Assembly: GCA_036270095.1 (NCBI GenBank)
Contig: DATBDE010000049.1
Span: forward strand, 1-29,260
DNA from: DATBDE01 sp036270095
GTDB lineage: Bacteria; Actinomycetota; Thermoleophilia; Solirubrobacterales; Solirubrobacteraceae
Reading direction: 5' to 3'
Length of the DNA: 29,260 nucleotides
In this document: positions 17,628 to 25,312 of the stretch, piece after piece
Numbering within the stretch: the first letter of the stretch is position 1
How the letters are laid out: every line of letters begins with the position of its first letter
Translations under genes and position numbers: made by a program
The notes under the pieces: model-generated
Databases searched by the model: none
The model's input: only the letters and a program-made list of their open reading frames with translations
What the model was told of the DNA's origin: nothing

Positions 17628-18374
17628 CTACCCCGCGGCCTTCGCGTAGACCTCGTCCAGCAGCCCTTCGCGATCCGCGAGGTTGAAGTTCTCGCTCAGG
17701 TAGCGGTCGGTCTCGTCGCGCGGCGTTCCGTTCAGCGCCATGTTCAGCGCGATCAGGCGCGCGCCCTCGCTGTCGTCGTCGGCCGCCGCCGCCTTTGCGG
17801 GTTCGGGCTCGGGCTCCTCGACCTCGGGCTCCGGCTCGTCCTCGACCTCCGGCTCGCTCGGCTCCGCCCCCGCCGCCGCGTCGACCGCGTGGCCGGCGAT
17901 GTCGTCGTCCTCGTCCGGCTTGGCCGCGACGACCGTCGGCTCGGCCGGCGTCGCGGCGGCGGTCGGCGCCGCCGCCTCCGGCCGCCCGAGCTGCGCCGCG
18001 AGCCCGTCCGTCAGCCGCTTGAGCTCGGCCTCCATCTCCTGAACACGCTCGGCCAGCGCGTCGGACACCTTCGAGACCCTCGCGACGTGCTCGCGGCCCT
18101 CGGCGGTGGCGTCCTCGCGCAGCGTCCGCGCCTCGAGCTCGGCCTGCGCCTTGATCCCGGCGGCGCTGGACTCGGCCGCCTCGACGATCGCCCGGACCTG
18201 CTCGCTCGCGCCCGACGCCATGCTCTCGTGCGCGGGCTTCGCGTCGGCCTTCTTCTTCAGCGCCTCGACGTCGTCGGCGAGGACCCGCAGGTGTGCGTCG
18301 ACCGCGTCCTGCGCGTAGCCGCGGCGTGCGGTGGGGAAGTCCTTCTTCTCGATGTCCTTACGGTCGAGGGGCAC
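17628..18374 (-). CDS. DivIVA-domain protein
   Basis: A 248-residue protein from GTG 18374. The N-terminus DIEKKDFPTARRGYAQDAVDAHLRVLADDVEALKKK is the DivIVA/GpsB membrane-curvature-binding domain with its RGY motif, followed by a coiled coil to about residue 130 (SAAGIKAQAELEARTLREDA, VQEMEAELKRL). A long Pro/Glu/Asp-rich disordered linker (about 135-200) leads to a conserved-looking helical C-terminus, ARLIALNMALNGTPRDETDRYLSENF. DivIVA proteins gather at curved membranes and direct polar growth or division. The gene starts 10 bp after mutY ends and could be co-transcribed with it. The C-terminal segment may recruit a partner; its function is unknown to me. Confidence 0.85.
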   Translation of the reverse strand: MPLDRKDIEKKDFPTARRGYAQDAVDAHLRVLADDVEALKKKADAKPAHESMASGASEQVRAIVEAAESSAAGIKAQAELEARTLREDATAEGREHVARVSKVSDALAERVQEMEAELKRLTDGLAAQLGRPEAAAPTAAATPAEPTVVAAKPDEDDDIAGHAVDAAAGAEPSEPEVEDEPEPEVEEPEPEPAKAAAADDDSEGARLIALNMALNGTPRDETDRYLSENFNLADREGLLDEVYAKAAG

Positions 18375-18384
18375 GCGGCGAGGG

Positions 18385-19131
18385 CTAGCGTAGCGCGTCC
18401 CCGGGGAGCCGGAGCTGCCCCTCCGAGCGCTCGATCAGCCCGTCGCGCTCGAGTCCGTCCAGCGCCCGCTCGAGGCGCTCGGGCGCCACGTCGGGCAGCG
18501 ACGAGCCCTCTGCTAGGGCCGCCACGACGCGGCCCCGGACGAAGCGGTCGGTGTCCTCGAACCGCGCCCGGGCGCGCCCGCGCGGAGCCGCGCCGCCGGG
18601 GCCCTCGCACCCCTCCGCCAGCGGGCACACGTCGCACCGCGGCGTCCGCGCCGTGCACACCGTCGCCCCCAGCTCAATCAGCGCCTGGTTGAGCTGCGCG
18701 GAGGGCTCCGCGACCTCCAGCCCGCGCCGCGACAGGACCCGTCGGACGTTGACGTCGACCGCCAGCACGGACGCCCCGAACGCGAACGACGCCACCGCCG
18801 CCGCCGTGTACGGCCCCACGCCCGGAAGCGACGAGAGGTCGTCCGGCCACCCCATCCGCGCCAGCGCTCCCGCCGCCCGGTGCAGCGCCAGCGCGCGCCG
18901 GTTGTAGCCCAGCCCGCTCCAGGCCCGCAGGACCGCGGCCGCCGGCGCCGCCGCGCACGTCGCCGGGTCGGGGAACCGGGCCAGGAAGCGCTCGTAGTAC
19001 GGCACGACCCGCGCCGCCTGGGTCTGCTGCAGCATGACCTCGGAGACGAGGATCGCCCACGGGTCGCGCGTGCGGCGCCACGGCAGGTCGCGCGCCTCGC
19101 GCTCGTACCAGCGCAGCAGCTCGACGGTCAC
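18385..19131 (-). CDS. mutY: A/G-specific adenine glycosylase, short actinobacterial type
   Basis: A 248-residue base-excision repair enzyme that removes adenine opposite 8-oxoguanine. LPWRRTRDPWAILVSEVMLQQTQ carries catalytic Glu31; the helix-hairpin-helix LPGVGPYTA is at 102-110 and the catalytic Asp is Asp126 (LAVDVNVRRV). The 4Fe-4S loop reads C-x6-C-x2-C-x5-C (CTARTPRCDVCPLAEGC). The NUDIX-like 8-oxoG-sensing domain of E. coli MutY is missing; instead there is a short winged-helix-like tail (FVRGRVVAALAEG, GLIERSEGQLRLPG) similar to mycobacterial MutY. GTG 19131 overlaps the tetR stop codon (GTGA), so mutY is probably co-transcribed with the regulator, an unusual pairing. A longer open frame upstream overlaps tetR and is unlikely. 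Confidence 0.93.
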   Translation of the reverse strand: MTVELLRWYEREARDLPWRRTRDPWAILVSEVMLQQTQAARVVPYYERFLARFPDPATCAAAPAAAVLRAWSGLGYNRRALALHRAAGALARMGWPDDLSSLPGVGPYTAAAVASFAFGASVLAVDVNVRRVLSRRGLEVAEPSAQLNQALIELGATVCTARTPRCDVCPLAEGCEGPGGAAPRGRARARFEDTDRFVRGRVVAALAEGSSLPDVAPERLERALDGLERDGLIERSEGQLRLPGDALR

Positions 19132-19790
19132 CGGCGCGCGTAGCGCCGCGCGATGCCCTCGAGCACGACCTCGAGCCCCTCCTCGAACGCCTTCTCGCGG
19201 TCGGTCCTGCTCGGGAAGCCCATCTGGTCGAGGTGCGGGTACAGCTCGGGGTCGATCTCCGGGAAGCGGCGGCGCACCGTCTCCTCGTCGAACATCACCC
19301 CGCGCACCGCGTGCCCGAGCGTGAACTCGTCCACGATTCCCAGCACGAGCCAGGCATCGTCGGGCGGAAGGCCGAGCGGCGCCACCGCAGCCGCGGACTG
19401 CTCGGCGTGGCGCAGCACGTTCGGGCCGACATGGGGTCGCCGCCCGAACGCCTCCAGCGCCCATGTGTGCGTCACGAAGCCGCGGTAGGACTGGACGGCG
19501 ACCGCGCGCATCGCCTCGCGCCAGTCGGTCGGAAGCGGGTCGGGGACGAGCACGCCCCCGACGACCTCGTTGACCATCAGGCCGAGCAGGTCGTCCTTGG
19601 AGGCCACGTGCGTGTACAGGCTCATCGGCCGCACGTCGAGCGCCGCGGCCACGTGTCGGATCGACACGGCGTCCAGGCCGTCGGCGTCCGCGATTGCGAT
19701 CGCCGCACGCACGATGGCAGCGCGGTTCAACCCGCCTTCCGGCGATGCCGACTTCTCGTCCCAGACGAGCTCGGTTGCGCGATTGGGCAT
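19128..19790 (-). CDS. TetR family transcriptional repressor of the adjacent exporter
   Basis: A 220-residue protein from ATG 19790. The DNA-binding helix-turn-helix is at about residues 22-68: LNRAAIVRAAIAIADADG, then VSIRHVAAALDVRPMSLYTHVASKDDLL. The C-terminal ligand domain (WREAMRAVAVQSYRGFVTHTWALEAF) is of the TetR_C type that senses small molecules. It is divergent from the DHA2 exporter gene with a 54-bp gap packed with operator-like repeats, so it very likely represses both the exporter and itself. TAGGCT 6 nt before the start suggests a leaderless transcript. The stop codon overlaps mutY, coupling repair-gene expression to this regulator. Confidence 0.93.
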   Translation of the reverse strand: MPNRATELVWDEKSASPEGGLNRAAIVRAAIAIADADGLDAVSIRHVAAALDVRPMSLYTHVASKDDLLGLMVNEVVGGVLVPDPLPTDWREAMRAVAVQSYRGFVTHTWALEAFGRRPHVGPNVLRHAEQSAAAVAPLGLPPDDAWLVLGIVDEFTLGHAVRGVMFDEETVRRRFPEIDPELYPHLDQMGFPSRTDREKAFEEGLEVVLEGIARRYARR

Positions 19791-19796
19791 ACCCCC

Positions 19797-19802
19797 AGCC
19801 TA
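19797..19802 (-). promoter_or_regulatory. Candidate -10 element (TAGGCT) for tetR
   Basis: On the minus strand TAGGCT is followed by 6 nt and the ATG at 19790. The left operator copy (19807-19821) begins just upstream, in position to block polymerase. Confidence 0.5.
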
Positions 19803-19806
19803 CCGT

Positions 19807-19865
19807 GCCGTACGGCGTATCGCTCCTGTGATACGGTGTACGGCATGCGCGATACAGCGTACGGC
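19807..19865. promoter_or_regulatory. Three-copy operator region between tetR and the exporter gene
   Basis: GCCGTACGGCGTATC (19807-19821) is inverted relative to GATACGGTGTACGGC (19830-19844), differing at two positions, and a direct copy GATACAGCGTACGGC follows 21 bp later at 19851-19865. The second copy covers the exporter -10 and the third lies inside the exporter's first codons. TACGGT at 19832-19837, 7 nt before ATG 19845, is the likely exporter -10. The arrangement suits cooperative binding of two or more TetR dimers. Confidence 0.75.
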
Positions 19866-21335
19866 ACCGACTCGACTCCGGCTCCTGCGAAGACCTTCAC
19901 GCCCGCCCTCATCCGCCTCTCAGCGGTGGTGATCCTCGGCGTGATGATGACGATCCTCGACACGACGATCGTCAACGTCGCCATCCGCACGCTGGGGCGC
20001 GACTTCCATGCCTCGGTCGCGACGATCCAGTGGGTCGCGACCGGCTACCTGCTGGCGCTGGCGCTGGTCATCCCGCTCAGCGGCTGGGCGGTCGAGCGCT
20101 TCGGCGTGCGTCGCCTGTGGTTCGGCTCGCTGATCCTGTTCATCGCCGGCTCCGTGCTCAGCGGCGCGGCGTGGTCGGCGGAATCGCTCATCGTCTTCCG
20201 CGTCCTCCAGGGCGCCGCCGCGGGCATGATGATGCCGGTCGGCCAGACCATGCTCGCGCGCGCCGCCGGGCCCTCGCGCATGGGCCGCGTCATGAGCGTG
20301 ATCGCCGTCCCTGCCCTGCTCGGCCCCGTCCTCGGCCCGGTTATCGGCGGCGCCATCATCGATGGCCTCTCCTGGCGCTGGATCTTCTACGTCAACGTGC
20401 CCGTCGGCATCGTCGCCCTGCTCGCCGCCTGGCGCTGGCTCGGCCCCGACGAGAACGAGCGCAGCACCGCCCCGATCGATGCCCTCGGCATCGCTCTCCT
20501 CTCCCCCGGACTGGCCGCGTTCGTCTACGGCCTGTCCGAGGCCGGCAACGCCGGCATCGGCGCCCCGCGCGTGCTCGTCGCCACCATCGGCGGCGCGCTG
20601 CTGATCGCCGCCTTCGTCGTCCACGCCCTGCGCACCCGGCACCCGCTGCTCGACATGCGCCTGTTCGAGGACCGCAGCTTCGCCTCCTCGGCGGGCACCA
20701 CGTTCGCGTTCGTGGGGACGATGTTCGCGGCGATGTTCCTGTTCCCGCTCTACGAGCAGGCCCTGCGCGGGACCAGCGCACTGGACGCCGGCTTGCTGCT
20801 CGCGCCCCAGGGGCTGGCCGCGATGGTCGCCATGCCCATCGGCGGCCGTCTGGGCGACAGGCTCGGCCCGCGCATCCTCGTGCTTTCCGGGCTCGCGTTC
20901 GTCGCCCTCAGCACCATCGCCTTCACCCAGCTCGACCTCCACACGAGCCAGGCGCTGCTGGCCCTGTCCGGCATCCCGCGGGGGATCGGCATGGGCCTGG
21001 CCTTCCCGTCCCTGCTCGGCGCGTCCTACCGCACGCTCAGCCACGCGGCCATCCCGCGCGCGAGCACGACGATCAACATCTTCCAGCGCCTCGGCGGCGC
21101 GGTGGGCACGGCGATCTTCGCCGTGATCCTCCAGCAGGGCCTGGACGCCGGGAAGGGCGCAGCAGCATTCGCCGACACCTTCTGGTGGGTGCTCGGCCTG
21201 ACCGTCCTGACCGTGATCCCGGCGCTCATGCTGCCCAACGGCCCCGCGCCCGTCGCGGACGCGCCCGGCCCCCAGGAACCGGAGAAGGTCAGCCCGCCGG
21301 TCGGAGCTCCTGCAGCTCCCGCCGCAGCTCCTTGA
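19845..21335 (+). CDS. DHA2 family MFS drug exporter (EmrB/QacA-like)
   Basis: A 496-residue membrane protein with about 14 helices that expels toxic compounds using the proton gradient. Signs are ILDTTIVNVAI in helix 1, WVATGYLLALALVIPLSGWAVERFGVRRLW (motif A region), RVLQGAAAGMMMPVGQTML, the antiporter motif GPVLGPVIGGAIID in helix 5, GGRLGDRLGPR, and NIFQRLGGAVGTAIFAVIL. ATG 19845 is the only suitable start; the first residues are encoded within the third operator copy. Expression is probably controlled by the divergent TetR. The 3' end, a Pro/Ala-rich tail, overlaps the end of uvrB by 47 bp on the opposite strand. Confidence 0.95.
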   Translation: MRDTAYGTDSTPAPAKTFTPALIRLSAVVILGVMMTILDTTIVNVAIRTLGRDFHASVATIQWVATGYLLALALVIPLSGWAVERFGVRRLWFGSLILFIAGSVLSGAAWSAESLIVFRVLQGAAAGMMMPVGQTMLARAAGPSRMGRVMSVIAVPALLGPVLGPVIGGAIIDGLSWRWIFYVNVPVGIVALLAAWRWLGPDENERSTAPIDALGIALLSPGLAAFVYGLSEAGNAGIGAPRVLVATIGGALLIAAFVVHALRTRHPLLDMRLFEDRSFASSAGTTFAFVGTMFAAMFLFPLYEQALRGTSALDAGLLLAPQGLAAMVAMPIGGRLGDRLGPRILVLSGLAFVALSTIAFTQLDLHTSQALLALSGIPRGIGMGLAFPSLLGASYRTLSHAAIPRASTTINIFQRLGGAVGTAIFAVILQQGLDAGKGAAAFADTFWWVLGLTVLTVIPALMLPNGPAPVADAPGPQEPEKVSPPVGAPAAPAAAP

Positions 21336-23295
21336 GCTCGTCGCGCAGCTTGGCCGCGTACTCGAAGCGCAGGTCGTCGGCCGCCGCGAGCATCTCCTCC
21401 TCGACCTCGACGATCGTCTTCTCGAGCTCCTCGGCCGACATGTCGGCGGCCTTGCGGCGATCCGCACGGCGGCGCCCCCGTGGCACCTTGGACTCCTGCT
21501 GCAGGAACTCGGCGATGTCGGAGATGCCCTTGACGATGGTCTCGGGCGTGATCCCGCGCTCCTCGTTGTAGGCGACCTGGATCGCGCGGCGGCGGTCGGT
21601 CTCGGAGATCGCGGCCCGCATCGCCGCCGTCTCCTTGTCGGCGTACATCAGGACCTTGCCCTCGATGTTGCGCGCCGCCCGCCCGATGGTCTGGATGAGC
21701 GACGTCTCGCCGCGCAGGAAGCCCTCCTTGTCGGCGTCGAGGATCGCCACCAGCGAGACCTCGGGGAGGTCGAGGCCCTCGCGCAGCAGGTTGACGCCGA
21801 TCAGCACGTCGAACTCGCCCAGCCGCAGCTCGCGGATGATCTGGATCCGCTCGAGCGTGTCGATCTCGGAGTGCAGGTAGCGGACCTTGAACCCCATCTC
21901 GAGCAGGTAGTCGGTGAGGTCCTCGGCCATCTTCTTCGTGAGCGTGGTGACCAGCACGCGCTCGTCGGCTTCGGTGCGGCCGCGGATCTCGTTCATGAGA
22001 TCGTCGATCTGGTTGCGGGTCTCGCGCACCTCGACCTCGGGGTCCACGATCCCGGTCGGCCGGACGATCTGCTCGACGATCCGCGACGAGTGGTTGTGCT
22101 CGAAGTCACCTGGCGTGGCCGACACGAACACGACCTGCGGCGTGATCGCCAGCCACTCGTCGAAGGTCTGGGGCCGGTTGTCGAGCGCGCTCGGCAGCCG
22201 GAACCCGTAGTCCACCAGCGTCTGCTTGCGCGAGCGGTCGCCCTCGTACATGCCGCCGATCTGCGGCACGGTCTGGTGCGACTCGTCGATGAAGCAGAGG
22301 AAGTCGTCGGGGAAGTAGTCGAGCAGGCAGTAGGGGCGCTCGCCCGCCGAGCGGCCGTCGAGGATGCGGGAGTAGTTCTCGATCCCCGAGCAGAAGCCGG
22401 TCTCGCGCAGCATCTCCATGTCGTACTGCGTGCGCTGGCGCAGGCGGTGGGACTCGAGCAGCTTGCCCGAGGCCTCGAGCTCGGCGCAGCGCTCGTTGAG
22501 CTCGCGCCCGATCTCGGCCACGGCGCCCTCGATGTGGCCCTCCTTGACGTTGTAGTGCGTGGCCGGCCACACCGCGACGTAGTCGAGGTCGTCGGCCAGC
22601 AGCTCGCCCGTCAGCGGGTCGAAGTGCTGCAGGCGCTCGATCTCGTCGCCGAAGAACTGGGCCCGGAACGCGGTCTCCTCGTAGGCCGGGAAGACCTCGA
22701 GCGTGTCGCCGCGCACGCGGAACGTGCCGCGCCCGAGCGACTGGTCGTTGCGGCGGTACTGGTTGGAGACGAGCTTGCGCAGGAGCTCGTCGCGCTCGAC
22801 CCAGTCACCGCGCTTGAGGATCGACACGCGCTCCTCGTAGGTCTCCGGCGAGCCCAGCCCGAAGATGCAGGAGACGCTGGCCACGATGAGCACATCGCGC
22901 CGCGCGAACAGCGCCGCCGTGGCGGCGTGGCGCAGCCGGTCGATCTCCTGATTGATGGCCGAGTCCTTCTCGATGTACAGGTCCCGCGAGGGGACGTAGG
23001 CCTCGGGCTGGTAGTAGTCGTAGTAGGAGACGAAGTACTCGACGGCGTTGCGCGGGAAGTACGTGCGGAACTCGTTGCAGAGCTGTGCGGCGAGCGTCTT
23101 GTTGTGGACGATGACCAGGCTCGGCTTCTGCACCGCCTCGACCACGCCGGCCATCGCCATGGTCTTGCCCGTGCCGGTGGCGCCGAGCAGCGTCGTGAAC
23201 CGCTCGCCCGCCTCCACGCCCTCGGCCAGCGACGTGATCGCCGCCGGCTGATCGGCAGTGGGCGTGTACGCGGAATCGAGCTCGAAGCGGGGCAT
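21289..23295 (-). CDS. uvrB: Excinuclease ABC subunit B
   Basis: A 668-residue helicase-like protein that verifies damage after UvrA loading and recruits UvrC. The P-loop is GATGTGKT (residues 38-45), the DNA-clamping beta-hairpin has SYYDYYQPEAYVP (about 90-102), and ILDADKEGFLR, QTIGRAARN and the C-terminal UVR motif (ADDLRFEYAAKLRDELKELRREL), which binds UvrC, are all present. Length is normal. ATG 23295 is preceded by a G-run that could bind the ribosome, and by TAGCGT 9 nt upstream. Unlike uvrA, no SOS box is visible in the 159-bp upstream gap. Confidence 0.99.
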   Translation of the reverse strand: MPRFELDSAYTPTADQPAAITSLAEGVEAGERFTTLLGATGTGKTMAMAGVVEAVQKPSLVIVHNKTLAAQLCNEFRTYFPRNAVEYFVSYYDYYQPEAYVPSRDLYIEKDSAINQEIDRLRHAATAALFARRDVLIVASVSCIFGLGSPETYEERVSILKRGDWVERDELLRKLVSNQYRRNDQSLGRGTFRVRGDTLEVFPAYEETAFRAQFFGDEIERLQHFDPLTGELLADDLDYVAVWPATHYNVKEGHIEGAVAEIGRELNERCAELEASGKLLESHRLRQRTQYDMEMLRETGFCSGIENYSRILDGRSAGERPYCLLDYFPDDFLCFIDESHQTVPQIGGMYEGDRSRKQTLVDYGFRLPSALDNRPQTFDEWLAITPQVVFVSATPGDFEHNHSSRIVEQIVRPTGIVDPEVEVRETRNQIDDLMNEIRGRTEADERVLVTTLTKKMAEDLTDYLLEMGFKVRYLHSEIDTLERIQIIRELRLGEFDVLIGVNLLREGLDLPEVSLVAILDADKEGFLRGETSLIQTIGRAARNIEGKVLMYADKETAAMRAAISETDRRRAIQVAYNEERGITPETIVKGISDIAEFLQQESKVPRGRRRADRRKAADMSAEELEKTIVEVEEEMLAAADDLRFEYAAKLRDELKELRRELQELRPAG

Positions 23296-23304
23296 TCCCC
23301 CCTA

Positions 23305-23310
23305 ACGCTA
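23305..23310 (-). promoter_or_regulatory. Candidate -10 element (TAGCGT) for uvrB
   Basis: On the minus strand TAGCGT is followed by 9 nt, including a run of six G, and the ATG at 23295. The RNA leader would be very short or absent. Confidence 0.4.
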
Positions 23311-23395
23311 GCGGGCGCGGTGGCGCTCCCCGACGGCGGCAGGGCCGTGCGTTACCACCTCGCGGCGGTGTTCGCCAAGATCGGGGTGGCAGCGG

Positions 23396-23422
23396 TGTCG
23401 ATCTGGGCCCGCGCCGTTCGTG
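23396..23422 (+). promoter_or_regulatory. ECF42-type sigma factor promoter
   Basis: TGTCGA (23396-23401) is identical to the -35 motif reported for ECF42 sigma factors. It is followed after 17 nt by CGTG (23419-23422), close to their CG(A/T)C -10. It sits about 32 bp before the YCII/DGPF-type gene, and an ECF42-like sigma factor gene follows, implying autoregulation. A small GGGGT/ACCCC stem (23426-23442) lies in the leader just before the ribosome binding site AGGAGG (23443-23448). Confidence 0.6.
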
Positions 23423-23454
23423 TAAGGGGTGAAACCAACCCCAGGAGGACAGCC

Positions 23455-23805
23455 ATGAAGCAGTACGTGCTCACCGTCTACCAGCCCGACGGGCCGCCGC
23501 CCGAGGACGTCGACATCGACCGGATCCAGCGCGACATCCGGGTGGTCAGCGACGACCTCAAGGCGGCCGGCGGCTGGGTGTTCAGCGGCGGCCTGGCCCC
23601 CGCGACCAGCTCCACCGTCGTCCGCGCCAACGGCGGCGACGTCGTCATGACCGACGGCCCCTACGTCGAAGGCAAGGAGCACGTCGGCGGCTTGACGATC
23701 CTCGCCGCGGACGACCTCGACGGCGCCCTGGAGTGGGCGGGCCGCTTCGCGGCGGCGACGACGCTGCCGATCGAGGTGCGCCCGCTCTCCACGGAGCGGG
23801 GCTGA
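23455..23805 (+). CDS. YCII-related (DGPF-type) domain protein
   Basis: A 116-residue protein from ATG 23455, with the strong ribosome binding site AGGAGG 6 nt upstream. QYVLTVYQPDG, then LKAAGGWVFSGGL, and VVMTDGPYVEGKEHVGGLTILAADDLDGALEWAGRF match YCII-like DGPF proteins that accompany ECF41/ECF42 sigma factors. The usual DGPF tetrad reads DGPY here. The biochemical function of the family is not known; a ferredoxin-like dimeric fold with a His/Asp site is expected. The stop codon overlaps the presumed CTG start of the sigma factor gene, making a two-gene unit behind an ECF42-type promoter. Confidence 0.88.
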   Translation: MKQYVLTVYQPDGPPPEDVDIDRIQRDIRVVSDDLKAAGGWVFSGGLAPATSSTVVRANGGDVVMTDGPYVEGKEHVGGLTILAADDLDGALEWAGRFAAATTLPIEVRPLSTERG

Positions 23806-25016
23806 TCGCAGGCACGGCCGACGTCGAGCGGGTCTTCCGTGAGGAGTACGGCCGTGCCGTCTCCGTCTTGTACCGCGTCTTCGGCGACCTCGACGTCGCC
23901 GAAGAGGCGGTCCAGGACGCCTTCGCCGTGGCCACGCGGAGGTGGCCCCAGGACGGGCTGCCCCCGGCGCCCGCCGGCTGGATCATCACCACGGCGCGCA
24001 ACCGGGCCATCGACCGCCTGCGCCGCGAGGCCTCGCGCCACGACCGCCACGCCGAGGCCGCGCTCCTGCACGCCCGCGATGCGCCGACCGAGGAGGGCGC
24101 CGTGCCCGACGACCGCTTGCGCCTGATCTTCACCTGCTGTCATCCGGCGCTGGCCCCCGCGGCGCAGGTCGCGCTGACCCTGCGGCTGCTTGGCGGTCTG
24201 AGCAATGCCGAGATCGCGCGCGCGTTCTTCGTCGCGGAGCCGACCATGGCCCAGCGCCTGGTGCGGGCCAAGGGCAAGATCCGCGACGCCGGCATCCCCT
24301 ACCGGGTGCCCGAGGACGCCGACCTGCCCGACCGGCTCGCCGGGGTGCTGGCCGTCCTCTACCTGATCTTCTCCGAGGGCTACAAGGCCAGCGCGGGCGA
24401 GGAGCTCGTGCGCGAGGACCTCGTGCGAGAGGCCATCCGGCTCAACCGCGTGCTGGCCGAGCTCATGCCCGACGAGCCCGAGGTCCTCGGGCTGCTGGCG
24501 CTGATGCTGCTCGTCGACGCGCGCCGGGCCAGCCGCACCAGCGCCGACGGCGCGCTCGTCCTGCTCGCCGACCAGGACCGCGCACTGTGGGACGGCGAGC
24601 TGGTCGCCGAGGGCCAAGAGCTCGTCCGCCGCTGCCTACGCCGCGACCAGCCCGGCCCCTACCAGCTGCAGGCGGCGATCAACGCCGTGCACAGCGACGC
24701 GCCCACCGCGGCGGCGACCGACTGGCCCTCGATCCTGGCTCTGTACGACCAGCTGCTGGCTCTGCAGCCCACCGCCGTGGTGGCGCTGAACCGCGCGGTG
24801 GCGCTGGCCGAAGTCGACGGCCCGCAGGCCGCGCTGGATGAGGTCGAGTGCCTCGACCTCGAGGACTTCCACCTGTTCCACGCCGTCCGCGCCGACCTGC
24901 TGCGGCGCGCTGGGCGCGACGCCGAGGCGGCGGAGGCGTACGCCGCCGCGCTCGACCGGGCCGAGAACGCGGCCGAGCGCGACTTCCTGCGCCGCCGCCG
25001 CGACGGGTTGGGCTAG
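23733..25016 (+). CDS. ECF sigma factor with TPR-like C-terminal extension (ECF42-like)
   Basis: The longest standard frame starts at GTG 23733, but family-like sequence (DVERVFREEYGRAVSVLYRVF) begins only at about 23817, so a CTG at 23802 overlapping the previous stop (CTGA) is a likelier true start. Sigma region 2 includes DLDVAEEAVQDAFAVATRRWP and PAGWIITTARNRAIDRLRRE; region 4 has LRLLGGLSNAEIARAFFVAEPTMAQRLVRAKGKI. The remaining 200 or so residues (VLYLIFSEGYKASAGEELVREDL, LNRAVALAEVDGPQAALDEV) form the DUF6596/TPR-like extension typical of ECF42 factors, which replaces an anti-sigma factor. It probably drives its own operon. The stop codon overlaps that of the convergent IscA-like gene (CTAG). 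Confidence 0.9.
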   Translation: MGGPLRGGDDAADRGAPALHGAGLIAGTADVERVFREEYGRAVSVLYRVFGDLDVAEEAVQDAFAVATRRWPQDGLPPAPAGWIITTARNRAIDRLRREASRHDRHAEAALLHARDAPTEEGAVPDDRLRLIFTCCHPALAPAAQVALTLRLLGGLSNAEIARAFFVAEPTMAQRLVRAKGKIRDAGIPYRVPEDADLPDRLAGVLAVLYLIFSEGYKASAGEELVREDLVREAIRLNRVLAELMPDEPEVLGLLALMLLVDARRASRTSADGALVLLADQDRALWDGELVAEGQELVRRCLRRDQPGPYQLQAAINAVHSDAPTAAATDWPSILALYDQLLALQPTAVVALNRAVALAEVDGPQAALDEVECLDLEDFHLFHAVRADLLRRAGRDAEAAEAYAAALDRAENAAERDFLRRRRDGLG

Positions 25017-25312
25017 TCGGCGACCTGCTGCTCGCGCACCGCGAACGCGATGCCGTCCTCCTGAACCTGGGCATCGAGGATCTTGTCCTCGAGGAACGGG
25101 GCGACGCGCGACTCCACGAACACGTGCGCGCCGCCCTCGTCGACGGACTCGTCAGCGGGCTCGGGCCCGTCCACGAGCGAGAGCTCCAGCGGCGTGCCCT
25201 CGGCGCTGGACTCGCCGGCGGTGATGCGGATGCCGCCGGCGTCGTCGTCGACCGGCGCGGCGTCGACGAGTTGGCGGACCGCCTCGGCCGCCACGGGGGT
25301 CAGGGTGAGCAT
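25013..25312 (-). CDS. IscA/HesB-like protein lacking cysteines
   Basis: A 99-residue protein from ATG 25312 with GAGGAG as ribosome binding site; an open frame extends to 25354 but the ATG fits the family start MLTLTPVAAEAVRQLV. VRQLVDAAPVDDDAGGIRITAG, LELSLVDGPEPADESVDEGGAHVFVE and FLEDKILDAQV follow the IscA/HesB (Fe-S biogenesis) fold, but no cysteine is present, so the three cluster-binding cysteines of IscA are absent. Such proteins occur in Actinobacteria with unknown role and cannot carry an Fe-S cluster in the usual way. Many acidic residues are notable. It converges on the sigma factor gene with overlapping stops. Confidence 0.75.
   Translation of the reverse strand: MLTLTPVAAEAVRQLVDAAPVDDDAGGIRITAGESSAEGTPLELSLVDGPEPADESVDEGGAHVFVESRVAPFLEDKILDAQVQEDGIAFAVREQQVAD

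Noticed and set aside
19131..19464. Longer MutY start upstream of 19131
   Set aside because: It would overlap tetR by more than 330 bp with Arg/Ala/Gly-rich sequence; GTG 19131 gives the normal family start.
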